Below, in pieces: positions 25,064 through 36,842 of a DNA stretch of 64,000 nt. How positions within the stretch are numbered: position 1 is the stretch's first letter; each line of letters opens with the position of its first letter. Made by a program: the position numbers and the translations under genes. The notes beneath the pieces were generated by a model. That model had not been told where the DNA came from. It saw nothing but the letters and a program-made list of their open reading frames with translations, and did not search any database. The DNA is from Dermanyssus gallinae (Eukaryota > Arthropoda > Arachnida > Mesostigmata > Dermanyssidae): the NCBI GenBank assembly GCA_003439945.1, contig QVRM01006121.1, positions 1,046,239-1,110,238 of the forward strand, read 5' to 3'.

Positions 25064-27600
25064 CGAGGCATATACTGGCTGTGTTTACCGGCTGTTTACC
25101 GTACATGTTTACCGCTACTGCCGGACTACCCTAACTAGTTAACGAGTTCATGCAGGACGAGCCGAACTTCTACTAGTCGGAGTGGTATAGGCGAGCATTG
25201 GCATAGGCTTTCTTCGATACACCGAGCTGTCGTAATCTACTGAGGAATTATTCGAACCACGATGAGGGTGGTTCAGTACAGCGTCACGGTGGTTGAGGTC
25301 GTCAATGCGTTGTGTCCACAACACGTCGGGTGGACTCAGCTCGGAAACTCGGTCAGACTGTTGCTACACTGGCCAGCTCGTCTCGTTTGCTGTGGGGTTG
25401 GTCACTACCGGGGGTTATCTAATCGAATCATGCAAATACGCCACCACACAACTGCGTAATGAACATTGTCTGAATAAACCGCAACCACTACTGCAATGAT
25501 ATTGTGGACGTCGTACGCATCCATACACGCATGGCAAGTTCTCCTATGGACGAAAGGACCGTTATTCGTTCGATGTTGCGCTTCATGCTCAGTCATACGC
25601 GCCGTGAACGTGCGTTCAGGAGGCACAGTCAACTGTGCTTCATTGCGTCACACCCAACGCAGCAGTAATAAAGCAAACAATACGTCTAGTTAAACAGTTA
25701 TGTAATTAGGCGTGTCATACATTGAATCGATCCAGCAGCCTGGTGAGATTTAACTGTGGGGCGTTAATGTTTACGCGTGCTTATGTTGTGCAAGACTAAG
25801 GACGTATACTAAACGAAGCACTGACAGACCAGTTTGTTCGTCACGACGCAGACAAGTCAAAACTGGTTATAACAGTGATAGTTTGATTTCTAGTCGTCGA
25901 AATCACGTGGCACTATTCAATCACGTTGGGTAGATATCTCAGGATAAATCTTAATAGCAGGCGCATACGTTTTCAGACACAGAGTAAATACAAACATCTT
26001 CTGTTTGAATAATGGATTCAGACATTTAGTAAATACAGACGTGGAAGCTTCTGAAGTCATGCAAGAACGCGTATGCAGATATGTGCACTTTTACCGAGAA
26101 TAAAGAGAGTGTTCTTTCAGTAGTCGCTCCCAGTCATTCACAAGTCTCGTTAAGAGGCATTGATATTTCAAACTGTTCACGTGTCATTATAATTTGTTTG
26201 TAATAGCTCACATCCGCTTGATATAAAGTGGCTAACGGTAGAGACGAAGTGATGACATGTGTCTGCATTCTACCAGCCAATACTAGAAATGATCATTGGG
26301 CTTCATTGCACCTAGAATTCGTTCTTTGATGAACCTAAGAGAAATGCCAAAGTGATGCTGAGTCACACAGAAGCAGACGCTGAGATATATCAGCCGGATG
26401 TGAACTTTTTAAGTAGCAGCTTTCAAGATACATTGCCGCGCTGCTACAAGCTTTAACTTGGGTTTGCTTGTAACTGGTGGTTTGGTTTATTTTTCTTCTT
26501 CGTGCCATAAATGAGATGCAACCTTTTAAATGCACGTTTAAGTTATGATCGCTAACTACCACAGTACCATATCGTGCCAATGTCTATTCCTTGCTTAACG
26601 CATGGCGTTTGCTTCTCATTCTACTCTTCATGTGCTTCTAGCAGTGAGGTGTCGAGGAGATCGTGGTGTCGAGAAGATCGCGGTGTGGAGATAATCTTCG
26701 ACTCCGGAGTGGCGATTTCAATTCCGATTAGACGCAAGGAGAACATATGCAAAGTTGGGCCTTATGTAAAGATTCCTAAAATTTAATTCTATTTGATAAC
26801 ACATAAAATCAACGCGAACATGTAATTGCTCATCAGAGGGACAGCAGACTAGCGCCCGCGTGCGGACGGGAGAACTGATGTGAAGAAACGTCATCGATTT
26901 GGAACACGCCAAGAAACTGCTGAAGGTCGTCAGGTCAGTCGGAGTTCTGATAGAAGCCGCATGTCAAAAGCTGACTAGTTTTTGGAGTTGCGTCTCCTGT
27001 ATAAAGATTCTACGAGAAAGTAAGAGTGCAAAATAGATATAATCCGGCCAACTAGAATGTGGTCGTCCGGCAGGAGCTAAAGCAGTGGTTCACGACGTAC
27101 GAGCTTTCATTCAAGAAAATCTTATTGCTGTAGATGTGAACTCTGATTTCACCAATGGGTTTACCGTTTCCATTCGCCGGCTACGGGAAGTACGAATCGT
27201 GTTCCCACCGATTCCGACACAAACACCTTTGCAAGGGTCGAACAGGTTCCACCACGTCATTGAGATGCTACCTTGGTAAATCGCGAGTATCTGAATACCC
27301 CACTGATCCCCAAGAAAGCGCGTCTACTTTTAGATAATATTGCAAACCGAGCAGCAAAACCCGCACAAAAACCGCTGTCGATAATCGACTTTCCTCCTCT
27401 GTCGAACGCATACTGCACCTAGTACCCGGACTATACGTGGTGGCCTGACAAAGTTTTTAGAATTTCTTGAATAGAATTGAAGCTCATTTATTCACGAAAT
27501 ATAAGTTTAGAAAAGACTGGTCACAGAATGTACTTGTGCAGTCGTTCTGTTGTGACGTTCTGTGATCCCTGACTACGTGCTAGCTATACATGATTACACT
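25063..27600. other. Unique non-coding sequence
   Basis: About 2.5 kb without recognised genes or repeat families. Confidence 0.5.
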
Positions 27601-27631
27601 ATATTTATTGCGTTTTGTTTTTGCAACGCAT

Positions 27632-27830
27632 CTAGGCACCTACATGATTTGGCTTCTGCGATTGTTTAGCCGCACTCACAAATTGAGCTAGAACTCGTTT
27701 GTCATTACTTCTGACTGTGTCCACCATTAAGGGCGGCAAAACAGTATCGTGTGGTTTGAGGTCGCATCTTCTGCGAAGAATCTTTAAGAGTCTCCTTTGC
27801 GTACCTTCAATCATATGGGTATGCACGCAA
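27632..27830 (-). pseudogene. Non-LTR RT C-terminal fragment
   Basis: The minus-strand frame contains MIEGTQRRLLKILRRRCDLK followed by RSNDKRVLAQFVSAA. It closely parallels the plus-strand frame at 50329-50480 (MIEGVQRRLLKKLCRRCDIE, then KKNDTRPLAQLASAD). This is the region after the RT domain of jockey/I-like non-LTR elements, where an IE-x-VQRR helix precedes the C-terminus. The frame ends soon after and no polymerase motifs are present, so it is a truncated relic of the family at 50 kb. Confidence 0.7.
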
Positions 27831-27929
27831 ATAAGGATGCCATACAAGTGAACAGTATGAACAATTGGGCCATACAATCGATTATTACAAACAAATATAC
27901 ACAGTAGGCCCCTTAACAACGAGACGGCA

Positions 27930-28330
27930 AAATAAGATATTTACAAGTACAGATGCTGCTTTGACTAGAAAGGCACCCAATGTGGGATGGGTCAAATTGA
28001 CAGTAGGGATTGATGACAGCATTCACGAATCCGATTCGTGCGTCTGAGGTGTCACCAGCATCTGACACAGCGTCGAAATAACACAAACGAAACTTTATGT
28101 GCGGAGTTCAACTGAAATATGTTCGCCAGCTAAATCACACGCGACAGATACGACCTTTAATCGAGCTGAGTCGAAGATACATCCCCCTCCTCTGGAACCA
28201 CTCCAGTCGGGAACAACGGACATTTTTGTTAAAGAAAAGTTCATGTTGCTGCTTGCACTATAGGATGAGATACAATCCACGGCATCTTGCTTCACTGCTA
28301 AGCGTCGTTCAAATATACGCAGTTTAAGCG
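27930..28330 (-). other. Degraded sequence between two retroelement pieces
   Basis: Lies between the RT tail (27.6-27.8 kb) and an ORF1-like fragment (28.3-28.7 kb), all minus strand. Short frames exist (28295-28095 is open), but I see no firm endonuclease or RT motifs. It could be remaining ORF2 sequence. Confidence 0.3.
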
Positions 28331-28334
28331 TCCT

Positions 28335-28728
28335 GCGTTAGGCCAGGTGCTGCCCAGTTTGAGAGGTTCGACGGCTGGTTCCGTCAAAAGGTCCACCGTC
28401 GCACTTTTCGATCATCAATGAAGAACTTTGACAGCCCCCGATGCTCAGAAATTGAGATCTGGAACTATTTGTTCGTCCCCCTCTAACATGAGGTGGCAGA
28501 ATAACGACTACGTTTTGTATTGTGATCGAAGTTCCCATACAAGTAGTGATGATTTTAGTTTAGCCGCAATACATTTATGAATGTCCGATGCTGTGATGCC
28601 GGGAGCAATTCCGGAGATAAATATCCGCTTTAGGTTACTTCTGGCAACAGCACGAACGAGATTGTCAGCTGACGAGGCTGTGCCGATCAGAACAGTCTCT
28701 CTGAGCGCTTGCGTTTGATCGAACACGA
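28335..28728 (-). pseudogene. Possible retroelement ORF1 (gag-like) fragment
   Basis: The minus-strand frame starting near 28726 reads ARSNLKRIFISGIAPGITAS then DIHKCIAAKL. This resembles the IFVSRLAPGTT-x-x-D(I/V) segment common in ORF1-type proteins of arthropod and other invertebrate retroelements. A stop follows near 28508. In a neighbouring frame the sequence continues to a possible LKLGSTWP, comparable with the WP-x-G that follows in such proteins. Frameshifts and stops show it is inactive. The family assignment is from pattern memory only. Confidence 0.45.
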
Positions 28729-30348
28729 GCGCTCTCTACCCATGGTGTTTGTCAACACGGGTACATGATTGCATGAGCTGCTGCAGCTGCTGAGGATGGG
28801 GACGATGCGGCTGTCCACGCGGAGGGCGTCATTGGACTACATTCTGTCAGACGCGTAGTCAAACGCGCGCGGTTTCGAAGACGATCAAGGAGAAGTGGCC
28901 ACCCTGTTAGGCGTGGGCTGAAGTGAACGGAGTGCGGCTAACTCGGAACGGGTGTCCCGAGTTAAGTTCGGCTTTGCATCATAACACATAAGCCGTTCGG
29001 AACGAATCGAAACAATAGTCCTCCGGACGCTGACTGAACATTACGTTAGTGAGATTAACAATGTGCCGTATGGCCGTCGAATAGGTACCGGTGGGTGGCT
29101 TTGTCCTATAGGCGGTGAACGCCAAATCTTGCGTCTTGGCAGCGTCTGTGCCAAAGCATTTCTGGGTTAATGACCGATTGTACCGCAGCCGAGTAAGCAG
29201 CGCACGATCTCACCGCCTGGCAATCATAGCAATCATTTTGGCGGCACAAATAACACACGGTCAGCAAAGGCGCAACCGAGATCGAATCCGAGGCGGAAGT
29301 ACACCAAAACAACGCACAGAAGAGATTAATTGACGTGAACACAAACAATTGACGGCCTACGGCGACGCAATTTACAACTGTGAACGCATAACACGACGCG
29401 AAATATAGACATATAATACACGGGTTGAATACACATAGAACATTGTTGAACACTGAGAAAAAAAGCTTTATTTGGATTTCGACTTAACTCCCACCAGTTT
29501 CCGGATTTAGCATCCAAACTTAAAGTCTCTCTCCTTGCAACAAAGGAACAATGGACAGGCCGACCTTCTAACACGGCTCTTGTGTCACCGGCATGCTTAT
29601 CCGCGCCATTTTTTATTACCGCATCCGTTTGTGGGAGAATCGACCCGAATTTTCCATCCAAACAATGGCTTCGATCGAGAATTCACTCTCCACAATAGGG
29701 AACATTCCAAATACCTCATCATGTCTCTACGTAATTGGAAGAGACGCTAGAATGCGTTCTATGATATTCGACTGCTTTAGGATCTAATTTCTCCTGACGT
29801 ATACACCTCTTACAGAACTAACTTAATGTCGTTTTTTCAACGATTCGTTGACGCAGCAAGCGTAATTTCCCAAAAAAACGTCAGCGCGGTTCTCTCCCAT
29901 CTCTTCCAAGTAGCCAGCCGTTGTCGGCTAGATATCATCGGAGGAACCACCAGATACGCAGTGAAACGATTCCGCAAACAACCTCGTCGTTGGACATGGT
30001 GCAGACTGTCAAAACACTTCGATTCGTAAACGTTTGTCATGGTTCGTGCGGCCAACGTGCTTCGGGCTGCATACTTATGAATGAGGGGAGCCCGCGCATC
30101 TGCATGGGCTTTAGGTAGGCTTGCCCCGCCATCGGCGGGCACCACTCAGCTCGGGTAGAGCTTAGGCGCTATCGCCAACTCACGTGCGCAAGCAGAGGCA
30201 TCCCAAACCAATTGCACGACGTGCGCAATCGCATTTTAGAAGCCTTGGGAGAAAATGGAGCTTGCGATTTTTATTGCAGTCTATTATTAGATTCCCAAAG
30301 AAGAAAAGGCAGCGCAGTCCCAGAGCACACTGGCCAATTGGAATAGGG
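28729..30348. other. Unique non-coding sequence
   Basis: Nothing recognised. Overlapping frames of 60 to 115 codons on both strands lack domain signals. Confidence 0.5.
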
Positions 30349-30375
30349 CTATATATATATATATATATATATATA
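30349..30375. repeat. (TA)n microsatellite
   Basis: Perfect TA repeat abutting the left end of the Tc1-type element. Confidence 0.9.
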
Positions 30376-31125
30376 AAGTGCGTTACAAAAAATTAGCAAC
30401 TCATGTTTTTTTGGTGATACCTTCGGCTTGATTTCTTTGAATGGCTTGAAATTATTTCTTTTAAGGGCATGATAAACACGACGAACCACGAGTATGGGGT
30501 TCATTTCGTTGCAATCTCACAATCGGTTCTTAAAAAAAAGTGTGAAAAACAGTGTTGCAAAATATTAGCGACAATAACGCCTCACGGAGTATTCAATTCT
30601 TAAAATCGTACTTCACAGGATCATTTCTGTAGTCGATCTAACGTATCCGCTTGCCGGATTCGTACACACAGGAGTATTCAATTCTTAGCAGGGCTGTATG
30701 ATTTATTTGATACTACATAGAAACGGGTTTTTCGTCCCTTCTTCTGAACCAAATCGTAAACTCGGTCTTTCATGCAGTTAATGAGCTGTTGTAAGTACGA
30801 AAGTGGTATATCAGTCCATGCTTGCTGGACAGGTTATCGTATTGTCACCCATCTGCTTCACCAAATGTCCCCAAATATTTTCGATGGGATTCAGGTATGG
30901 ACTCAATGCCAGCCAGTCAAGAAGTGGCACCCTTGTTCTTGAAAAAAGGCTATAGTGCTAGCCGAAGTATGAAACATGGCGTTGTCTTGTTGAAAAACTG
31001 CGTCAGGTCCCCCAATTCTTCTGAAATTGGCTTCTAACTGGAAACCGACAATACGCCCATTCAAATAAATCAAGCCGAAATTATTACTAAAAACACATGA
31101 CTTGCTATTTTTTTGCAACGCACTT
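30376..31125 (-). mobile_element. Internally deleted Tc1-type transposon
   Basis: The ends are inverted repeats about 60 bp long: left AAGTGCGTTACAAAAAATTA, right (reverse complement) AAGTGCGTTGCAAAAAAATA. Both continue through a TTTCGGCTTGATTT(A/C)TTTGAA block. TA flanks both ends (30374-30375 and 31126-31127). On the minus strand about 31075-30850 encodes the C-terminal part of a Tc1 transposase: DAVFQQDNAMFHTS (second catalytic Asp), then, after a one-base shift, LSPYLNPIENIWGHL, which supplies the third acidic residue. The N-terminal DNA-binding region and the first Asp are gone, so at about 750 bp it is a deletion derivative of a roughly 1.6-kb element. Confidence 0.85.
30587..30689. repeat. 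17-bp direct repeat inside the Tc1 element
   Basis: GGAGTATTCAATTCTTA occurs twice, starting at about 30587 and 30672, enclosing about 68 bp with no other match in the element. This could mark a small secondary insertion or a slippage duplication. Confidence 0.7.
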
Positions 31126-31127
31126 TA

Positions 31128-31791
31128 TATACATGGACTTTCTGATAAGAAAGCCTTAAGCTAAACTAATCATATATTAATTGGTTGCCGAGTTCATGGA
31201 AACAGTGCTTCTCATGCACACTTCATATATAAGTAAACACACTTCTCACGCTGATTGGGCAGCCTGAGGCAGATTTATACCCTGTCTAGCCCTAACGCTA
31301 TCAAGAACATACATGCTTGTACGGTGGCCATTTGGTAGGCGGATATATTTCTGCATCAATGAGATGGAGCAGCCATGATTGTGGTAATTTTTTAGCACTA
31401 TTTCTTCTTCAATAACCCCCCTAGACTCTGACTTTGTAGTAGTCAAATTAAACCAGCGGACACCTCATTGTAGATACGCTTTATATAAGAATTAGTTGTA
31501 TATTACTTAATGTTACGCTGCTATTTCACCAAGCCTTAAGTATGTTTTAACAGACCTGCAAATGTTATTCGGGCACTCACTTTATCATCTGTGTACGACG
31601 ATTGACATTACAGGTATAACATATTTAACGGCATCTCGTCAACAGTTGGTCGAGGTCAGGTCTATGTTGGTTAACTGATTTCGAACGCCTTCCTTTCTGG
31701 CTATTCGCTTGTTCAATATAAACAACCGGCGAGCCCTAGTTGCACTATCCCGTCCAGCATTTGTGCATTGTAAAGGTTCCGCTCTGCTTGA

Positions 31792-31792
<1 letters not shown>
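31128..31792. other. Unique non-coding sequence
   Basis: Nothing recognised. Confidence 0.5.

Positions 31793-31827
<35 letters not shown>
31793..31827. repeat. (TA)n microsatellite
   Basis: Perfect TA repeat. Confidence 0.9.
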
Positions 31828-31831
<4 letters not shown>

Positions 31832-33567
31832 TTTATGGGGGAAGCCGCAACAATTTGGCTTAATGAAACATTGCACGCAAGCACGTAGCAGAATTTAGTG
31901 CGAAAATTGTGTCGGCCTGCATAATGACAAAAAATCACTTAGTTGAGCACTTGCAAGCACGCTGATTATAGTAGTGGCTATGACGCCTCTCCTAAACGTT
32001 TCTACCCCCTCGTTATGTTAAACTTCAACCAGAATGGTTTTAAGTGCACCTCTAATCTCACTGCTCAAACAGTTGTTCTGAAGTCAAATTTACGTTTACA
32101 AACATGCATAAATCACGTATATTTTGTGTATGGATCAAATTTTGCAATAATCATTTGGTAATAAGAAAAGAAGGGTCAGCAAACAAACAAAGATTCACTA
32201 CACCGATGTTAGCAAAAACTATGACACATCATGCAGCATTCTGCACGCTACGTGCATCATATTAGGAAGTCCCAACATAAGCTCCGGCTCTGTAAAAATG
32301 TCCCTATAGTGTTTCACGTGACAAGGCGTTTAAAATGGACGTTTTTTTGGACTCTACTGCATTGTATAACCACTATCAAGGTACTGCGCAGTAGTGCGCC
32401 CAGTTTGATAGTTAGAGCAGATAGGATGTACTTACGTGTACTTGCGCTTGTTAGACATTTGTCCGGAACGTGTCTCGGTCAACCACCACGCCTTGAATCC
32501 CTGCGATGGCATGCAAAAGCAAAGTGCAGTATCACGTGACGTCCTCACGTGATCTTTGAGCCGATCACGTTGACTTGGGAGAGGGGAGGGGGTAACGGAA
32601 GGCCTAAGAGAGGGTCTGCAACCTAACCGCGAGTGGCTTGAGCCACGGGGCACTCCAGCAATTTATGTTGATGTTGGTAATATTTCCTATGGCACTGCCA
32701 ACTGCTTGTCGTTCCAAAACACTTCAGGTTAACAAATACGACAGGTGCGACAACTAGGATGCCCTACGAACGGTAACGTTTAACAAACAGACAGTAGGAT
32801 TAACTTTATAAACAGTAATGGCGCAAATTATCGGTACGACTACGACCAAGGCGGTAACAACAACAACCACAACAACAACAGCCACAACAAGAAAAACAGT
32901 ATCACTAACAACAGCAGCAATGAAAACAGACAACTATGATAACAAACATAACAATAGCGAACAAAATGCGTCATTAAAAATGACAGGAAGAAACATGAAA
33001 CCGATAGAAGCTACATAGTAGATTGTTTAGCAAACGTCAAAAGATAGACGTCGCAATTGACAATACCAACAACACACATGCTATACAGGCGGCACTCGGT
33101 CTTGTTTGCCTTGCGCATATGCTCGAACCGGCCAGACCACTCAGCGTCTCTTTGAGGATTCCTGCTTCCTCTCTTTGGTGCTGCTCTCCTTGGTCTCACG
33201 TTCTGGCTGAAACGTTTCAGCACGTCCGAGTGCAAGTGTGAAAGTTGCAAATTTGCTCCCTATTTACTTTTCACCGCTAATGGAAGTCCAAGCGGCGGTA
33301 GAAAGGAAGTCCACCGCCGCTGCAGCAGCCGCCGTGGGGCAATGGGCGGGGCATGTGGGGAAAACTCGCGTGAACAGGCCCAACATGTCTTGCTGCTCGG
33401 CTGCATGAATCGAGCGTCCTGGAGGAGTAGAACTACCGGAAGCAGCGGAAGCGCACCGGGACACTTCAAGTCTACCCCAATCGCCAACCCAAACCAGCGT
33501 TCACCATACTCTCCGCAGGACCGCTTTGTACGCCTCGAACCTTTGGACTAGTCTAATATACTGTATG

Positions 33568-33574
<7 letters not shown>
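31828..33574. other. Unique sequence with (ACA)n
   Basis: (ACA/ACC)n lies at about 32850-32900. From about 33060 to 33540 the sequence is GC-richer. No gene recognised. Confidence 0.5.

Positions 33575-33631
<57 letters not shown>
33575..33631. repeat. (TA)n microsatellite
   Basis: Perfect TA repeat of nearly 60 bp. Confidence 0.95.
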
Positions 33632-33635
<4 letters not shown>

Positions 33636-33956
33636 CCAACAATTTAATGTGATCTCTTACTCTCTTTATATATATATATTTAATGCATGCATGCGTCTCA
33701 TTCTGTCCCTACTCTAAGTAGCGCTCTGCTTCTGTTCAGTCACCGAGGCAAGGCGTGTTTCTTCTGCTCCACTATTCTCAAATAGAGCCGAAGATAACGG
33801 AGAAAGAGCAGAGGAAATATAATAGCAGTAGTAGTAATAGTAGTCGTGTTAAGACTGACCTAATGGCACGATGCGTATCTTTGTATGTGAAATTACGTGC
33901 TATTAGGGAACACTTTCAAGCAGACGTTGTGGCATTTCCGTTATTCTACTGGCAAT

Positions 33957-33973
33957 AGCAACAACAACAAAAA

Positions 33974-34004
<31 letters not shown>

Positions 34005-34040
34005 CACAACAGTAGCAGTAGCAACAACAACAACAACCAC
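33957..34040. repeat. (CAA/CAG)n triplet repeat
   Basis: Interrupted CAA and CAG units. Depending on frame they would encode Gln, Asn/Ser or Thr tracts, and no longer frame supports translation. Confidence 0.85.
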
Positions 34041-34700
34041 GATAGGATCGTCGCTAGGAGTGAGGTCGCAATGAAGTTGCTCAACTTTTCATTACGCTCG
34101 GCTGGCTTTGGTTGAGCTCGCCAGACACCCTGTCCGCACAGCGTTGGGCAGTAATAGACGCAGGACCAGCATTGGTGTAGCTCTTTGACTAGCTTCTGTT
34201 TGGGGTCCTAAGGACGGACCAGGAATGTAGCACTGACCAGGCCAACGGTCGAAAGGAGAGAGAGGTCTACCGCCCCCTGCTTGGGCACATAGCTTGTGTG
34301 GGATCACTGCGACAACCCCTCAGCCCGAACCTCCAACCGTCCAGGAGAGCCGCTGGCTTCTCGTCACCGTCGTTGTCGAAAGACCGAAAGACGGCTCTCA
34401 GTCTTAAGCGACTGGCCTACCACGTCACGGGTAGTATTATACTAATTAGTAGCCCTACTATAGAGTAAACGCAGTTTTAGTAGTTAATAGCCGTAGTAGA
34501 AGTGCTGAAGGAACTCATTGCTGAGTGGCAACATTGTGCTACTTAACTCCTGCTTCGCCAGGAGAATGCAAGAGCTGCGAGCCAGGAGAAAGGAGTAGGG
34601 CGGAGGGGTACGGCACCTCTCTAGCGTTCTGTCGGCGCATGCAGTTACTCACATCCTGCACACATCCACGTGCCACCTGCTCTCACTGGATGCCGGTATG
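34041..34700. other. GC-richer unique sequence
   Basis: No gene recognised. Confidence 0.4.
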
Positions 34701-34707
34701 GCATAAA

Positions 34708-34740
34708 CGTACCATGTACCATGGTACGTACCATGTACCA
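34708..34740. repeat. 14-bp direct repeat with nested palindromes
   Basis: CGTACCATGTACCA occurs at 34708-34721 and again at 34727-34740. Between and across them lie the palindromes GTACCATGGTAC and GGTACGTACC. Confidence 0.9.
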
Positions 34741-34883
34741 CGCCGTTCGACAAGCGGCGCTCTTCGCACCTTCGCTCTCACTGTAGTCGATGCACACGGT
34801 GGTCGGTTTTTCAAGATGCTACTACAAGATGCGACGGACGGTAACCGTTAAGCTAGTCAACAACCACATACGCACGTTGAATG

Positions 34884-35262
34884 AAGGCACGCTTACGTGC
34901 GAGTACTTTACTACCTATAATGCGTCGCACACGCATTTGTGTGTCGTCGTTTGTACAAGCCAAGCGCCCGATACAGGCCAAGCGTAAGCTGATCAGATGT
35001 AATAGTTGTGACTACTCTAACAGTCGTAAAGCTTACATAAAGCAACGCTGTGACCACAAGCGTTAATACGCTAGGCGGGAGAAAATCCGCCTGCTCGAAA
35101 GAGCAGAACGCAAGCCCTCCCCCTACGTTGTGCGACCTCGTAGGGGGGCGAACCACCTGCTCAGCGACGCACAGGTAGCAAGTCACCTGACCGGTCTTCT
35201 ATATCACTGCGAGGCGGTACTGGCCTGGCTCCAATGATTGAGCGCTCGCTTACATTGGAGCA
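34884..35262. other. Hairpin-dense block, possible structured RNA or foldback DNA
   Basis: Perfect inverted repeats follow one another. GCACG/CGTGC pair at 34887-34900. GTAAGCT/AGCTTAC pair at 34984-35036 with a 39-base loop. AACGCT/AGCGTT span 35043-35063. AGGCGG/CCGCCT span 35073-35092. CTGCTC-GAAA-GAGCAG at 35091-35106 has a GNRA-type loop. A 9-bp stem CCCCCTACG/CGTAGGGGG spans 35119-35147. ACCTG/CAGGT span 35155-35176. A 9-bp stem GCTCCAATG/CATTGGAGC spans 35228-35261 and has GAGCGCTC in its loop. The block has no credible protein frame. Strand, transcription and family are unknown. Confidence 0.5.
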
Positions 35263-36639
35263 GGGTACTATAAGTCTTCCCTTTAAGGTAGAAGAATTAA
35301 GTCAGATTTCGCACTCTATTCCGAGAGGAAAGTGTTCGGAACCGGACCAGATTTACTATTAGCACTGGGTGCAGTCTTGGCAAACCATCTTTGTGATTTC
35401 TTCAACAAGTTGCGTTTATACGTTAGCATTTAGATAGATAACATGTGAATTGTATAAGTAATTACGCTCCTAAAAGGCATTTTAGAAGACTTAAATACGC
35501 TAGAGGCCCTAATAGACGTCGAGGAAACATGTCCTAGAAAACCTTCGACACGACCTGGTGAACGAAACCCTAGCGAATGAAAAGGCTAGGGCCAGGGCGC
35601 GTATTTTGCTTTATAAAACTCCCAGCAATGGTAGACATGGTGGCCTTCTCATATACTGAGGTGCGAATTTATCGCACTTTATCGCAAACCAGAAATGCAT
35701 TATGGGAAAACTGCAACGTTTGCGGGTGCAGATTGCGCAAACATTGGGCATTGATCCACAAACACAATGTAAGCAGCATAACATTAAATCACCTTTATTG
35801 CATAAAGAGGTATATGGTAGAATTTTCAAACTACTCAGCTCTGTAAGCGTCGTATGGGGTAATAATTAGGGAACTCAAGTAAAGTGATGCGATCAGGCTG
35901 GCCATACGCCACGTCAATAGTACGTTTATGTGATCAGACGTAGCCATTGCCTTTGGCTTAGTGTAGTTGACTCCGTAGGCTACTGGAACGAACCTGGAAC
36001 CGTTTAGGCAGTTGGCAATTGAAAATCTATTGTAATGTAGCTCGGCTTGCTGTTTAAACGGCAGGTTTCGCCTAGGCACAACAATAGCGAAAACCTCTTA
36101 AGGGCGCCTCAACTTGAAACGCCTCGGCAGCAAGTTTTGTTCCCCGGACCATAGTTTTATATAAATAGCTAGTTGAGCATTTCAAACTGGGAAGCAGAAA
36201 GTGAGTTTGAAAGGGACAAGATGTTTAGACGAATATCGAATTCAGGCTTAAGTTACCCAAAAATGGAGAGCACAATACGCAATGAAGCATCTACAATATG
36301 AGTACCACTATAGAACTGGCTGACCTTGTGCGCAAAACGAAAAACAAGAATAAACTCTAAAATAAAATTGCGGAACAAATGGCGTATATAGTAAACGGTC
36401 GACGCCTTATCAGCTGCTGATTTGTAACCAAAAAAGTAGGTATTTTCTTACCTGTATAGAATATGGGTTAAAAGTGTGTATTTTAAAAGAATTCAGATGG
36501 TTTCGTTATATTTTAGGCCATCTGCGTACTAATATACTTGACACTTTAAGATACATGACACTGTAAGCGACCAAGCAATACACCTGTGCTAACAGAATGT
36601 ATATATGTGTATGTATCTATATACAGCTCGGCTCGCGTA
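35263..36639. other. Unique non-coding sequence
   Basis: Nothing recognised. Confidence 0.5.
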
Positions 36640-36842
36640 GGAAATTCGTAAAATGTAAAGTTTTCGGGCTGACCCTCAGCCAAGATTTAACGTCCACGAA
36701 ACTGTTTTTCACATTGCTTCATAGACGGACCCCCATAAATACAAATGTGCAACGGTGGGGCTCGAGCCCGCGCACCTATATGTCTCCTCCGGTTGCGAGG
36801 CGCAGACTTAAGCCACCACCACACCACCGGGCTCGACATAGG
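36640..36842 (-). mobile_element. tRNA-like SINE family A, copy 2
   Basis: The reverse complement starts GTCGAGCCCGGTGGTGTGGTG, carries GCGGGCTCGAGCCCCACC as B-box-like block, and follows copy 1 (12949-13135) closely through CACCGTTGCACATTTGTATT, GAAGCAATG and GTGGACGTTAAATCTTGGCT to an ACTTTAC end. The head also matches the diverged copy at 56702. No target duplication was identified with confidence. Confidence 0.8.
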
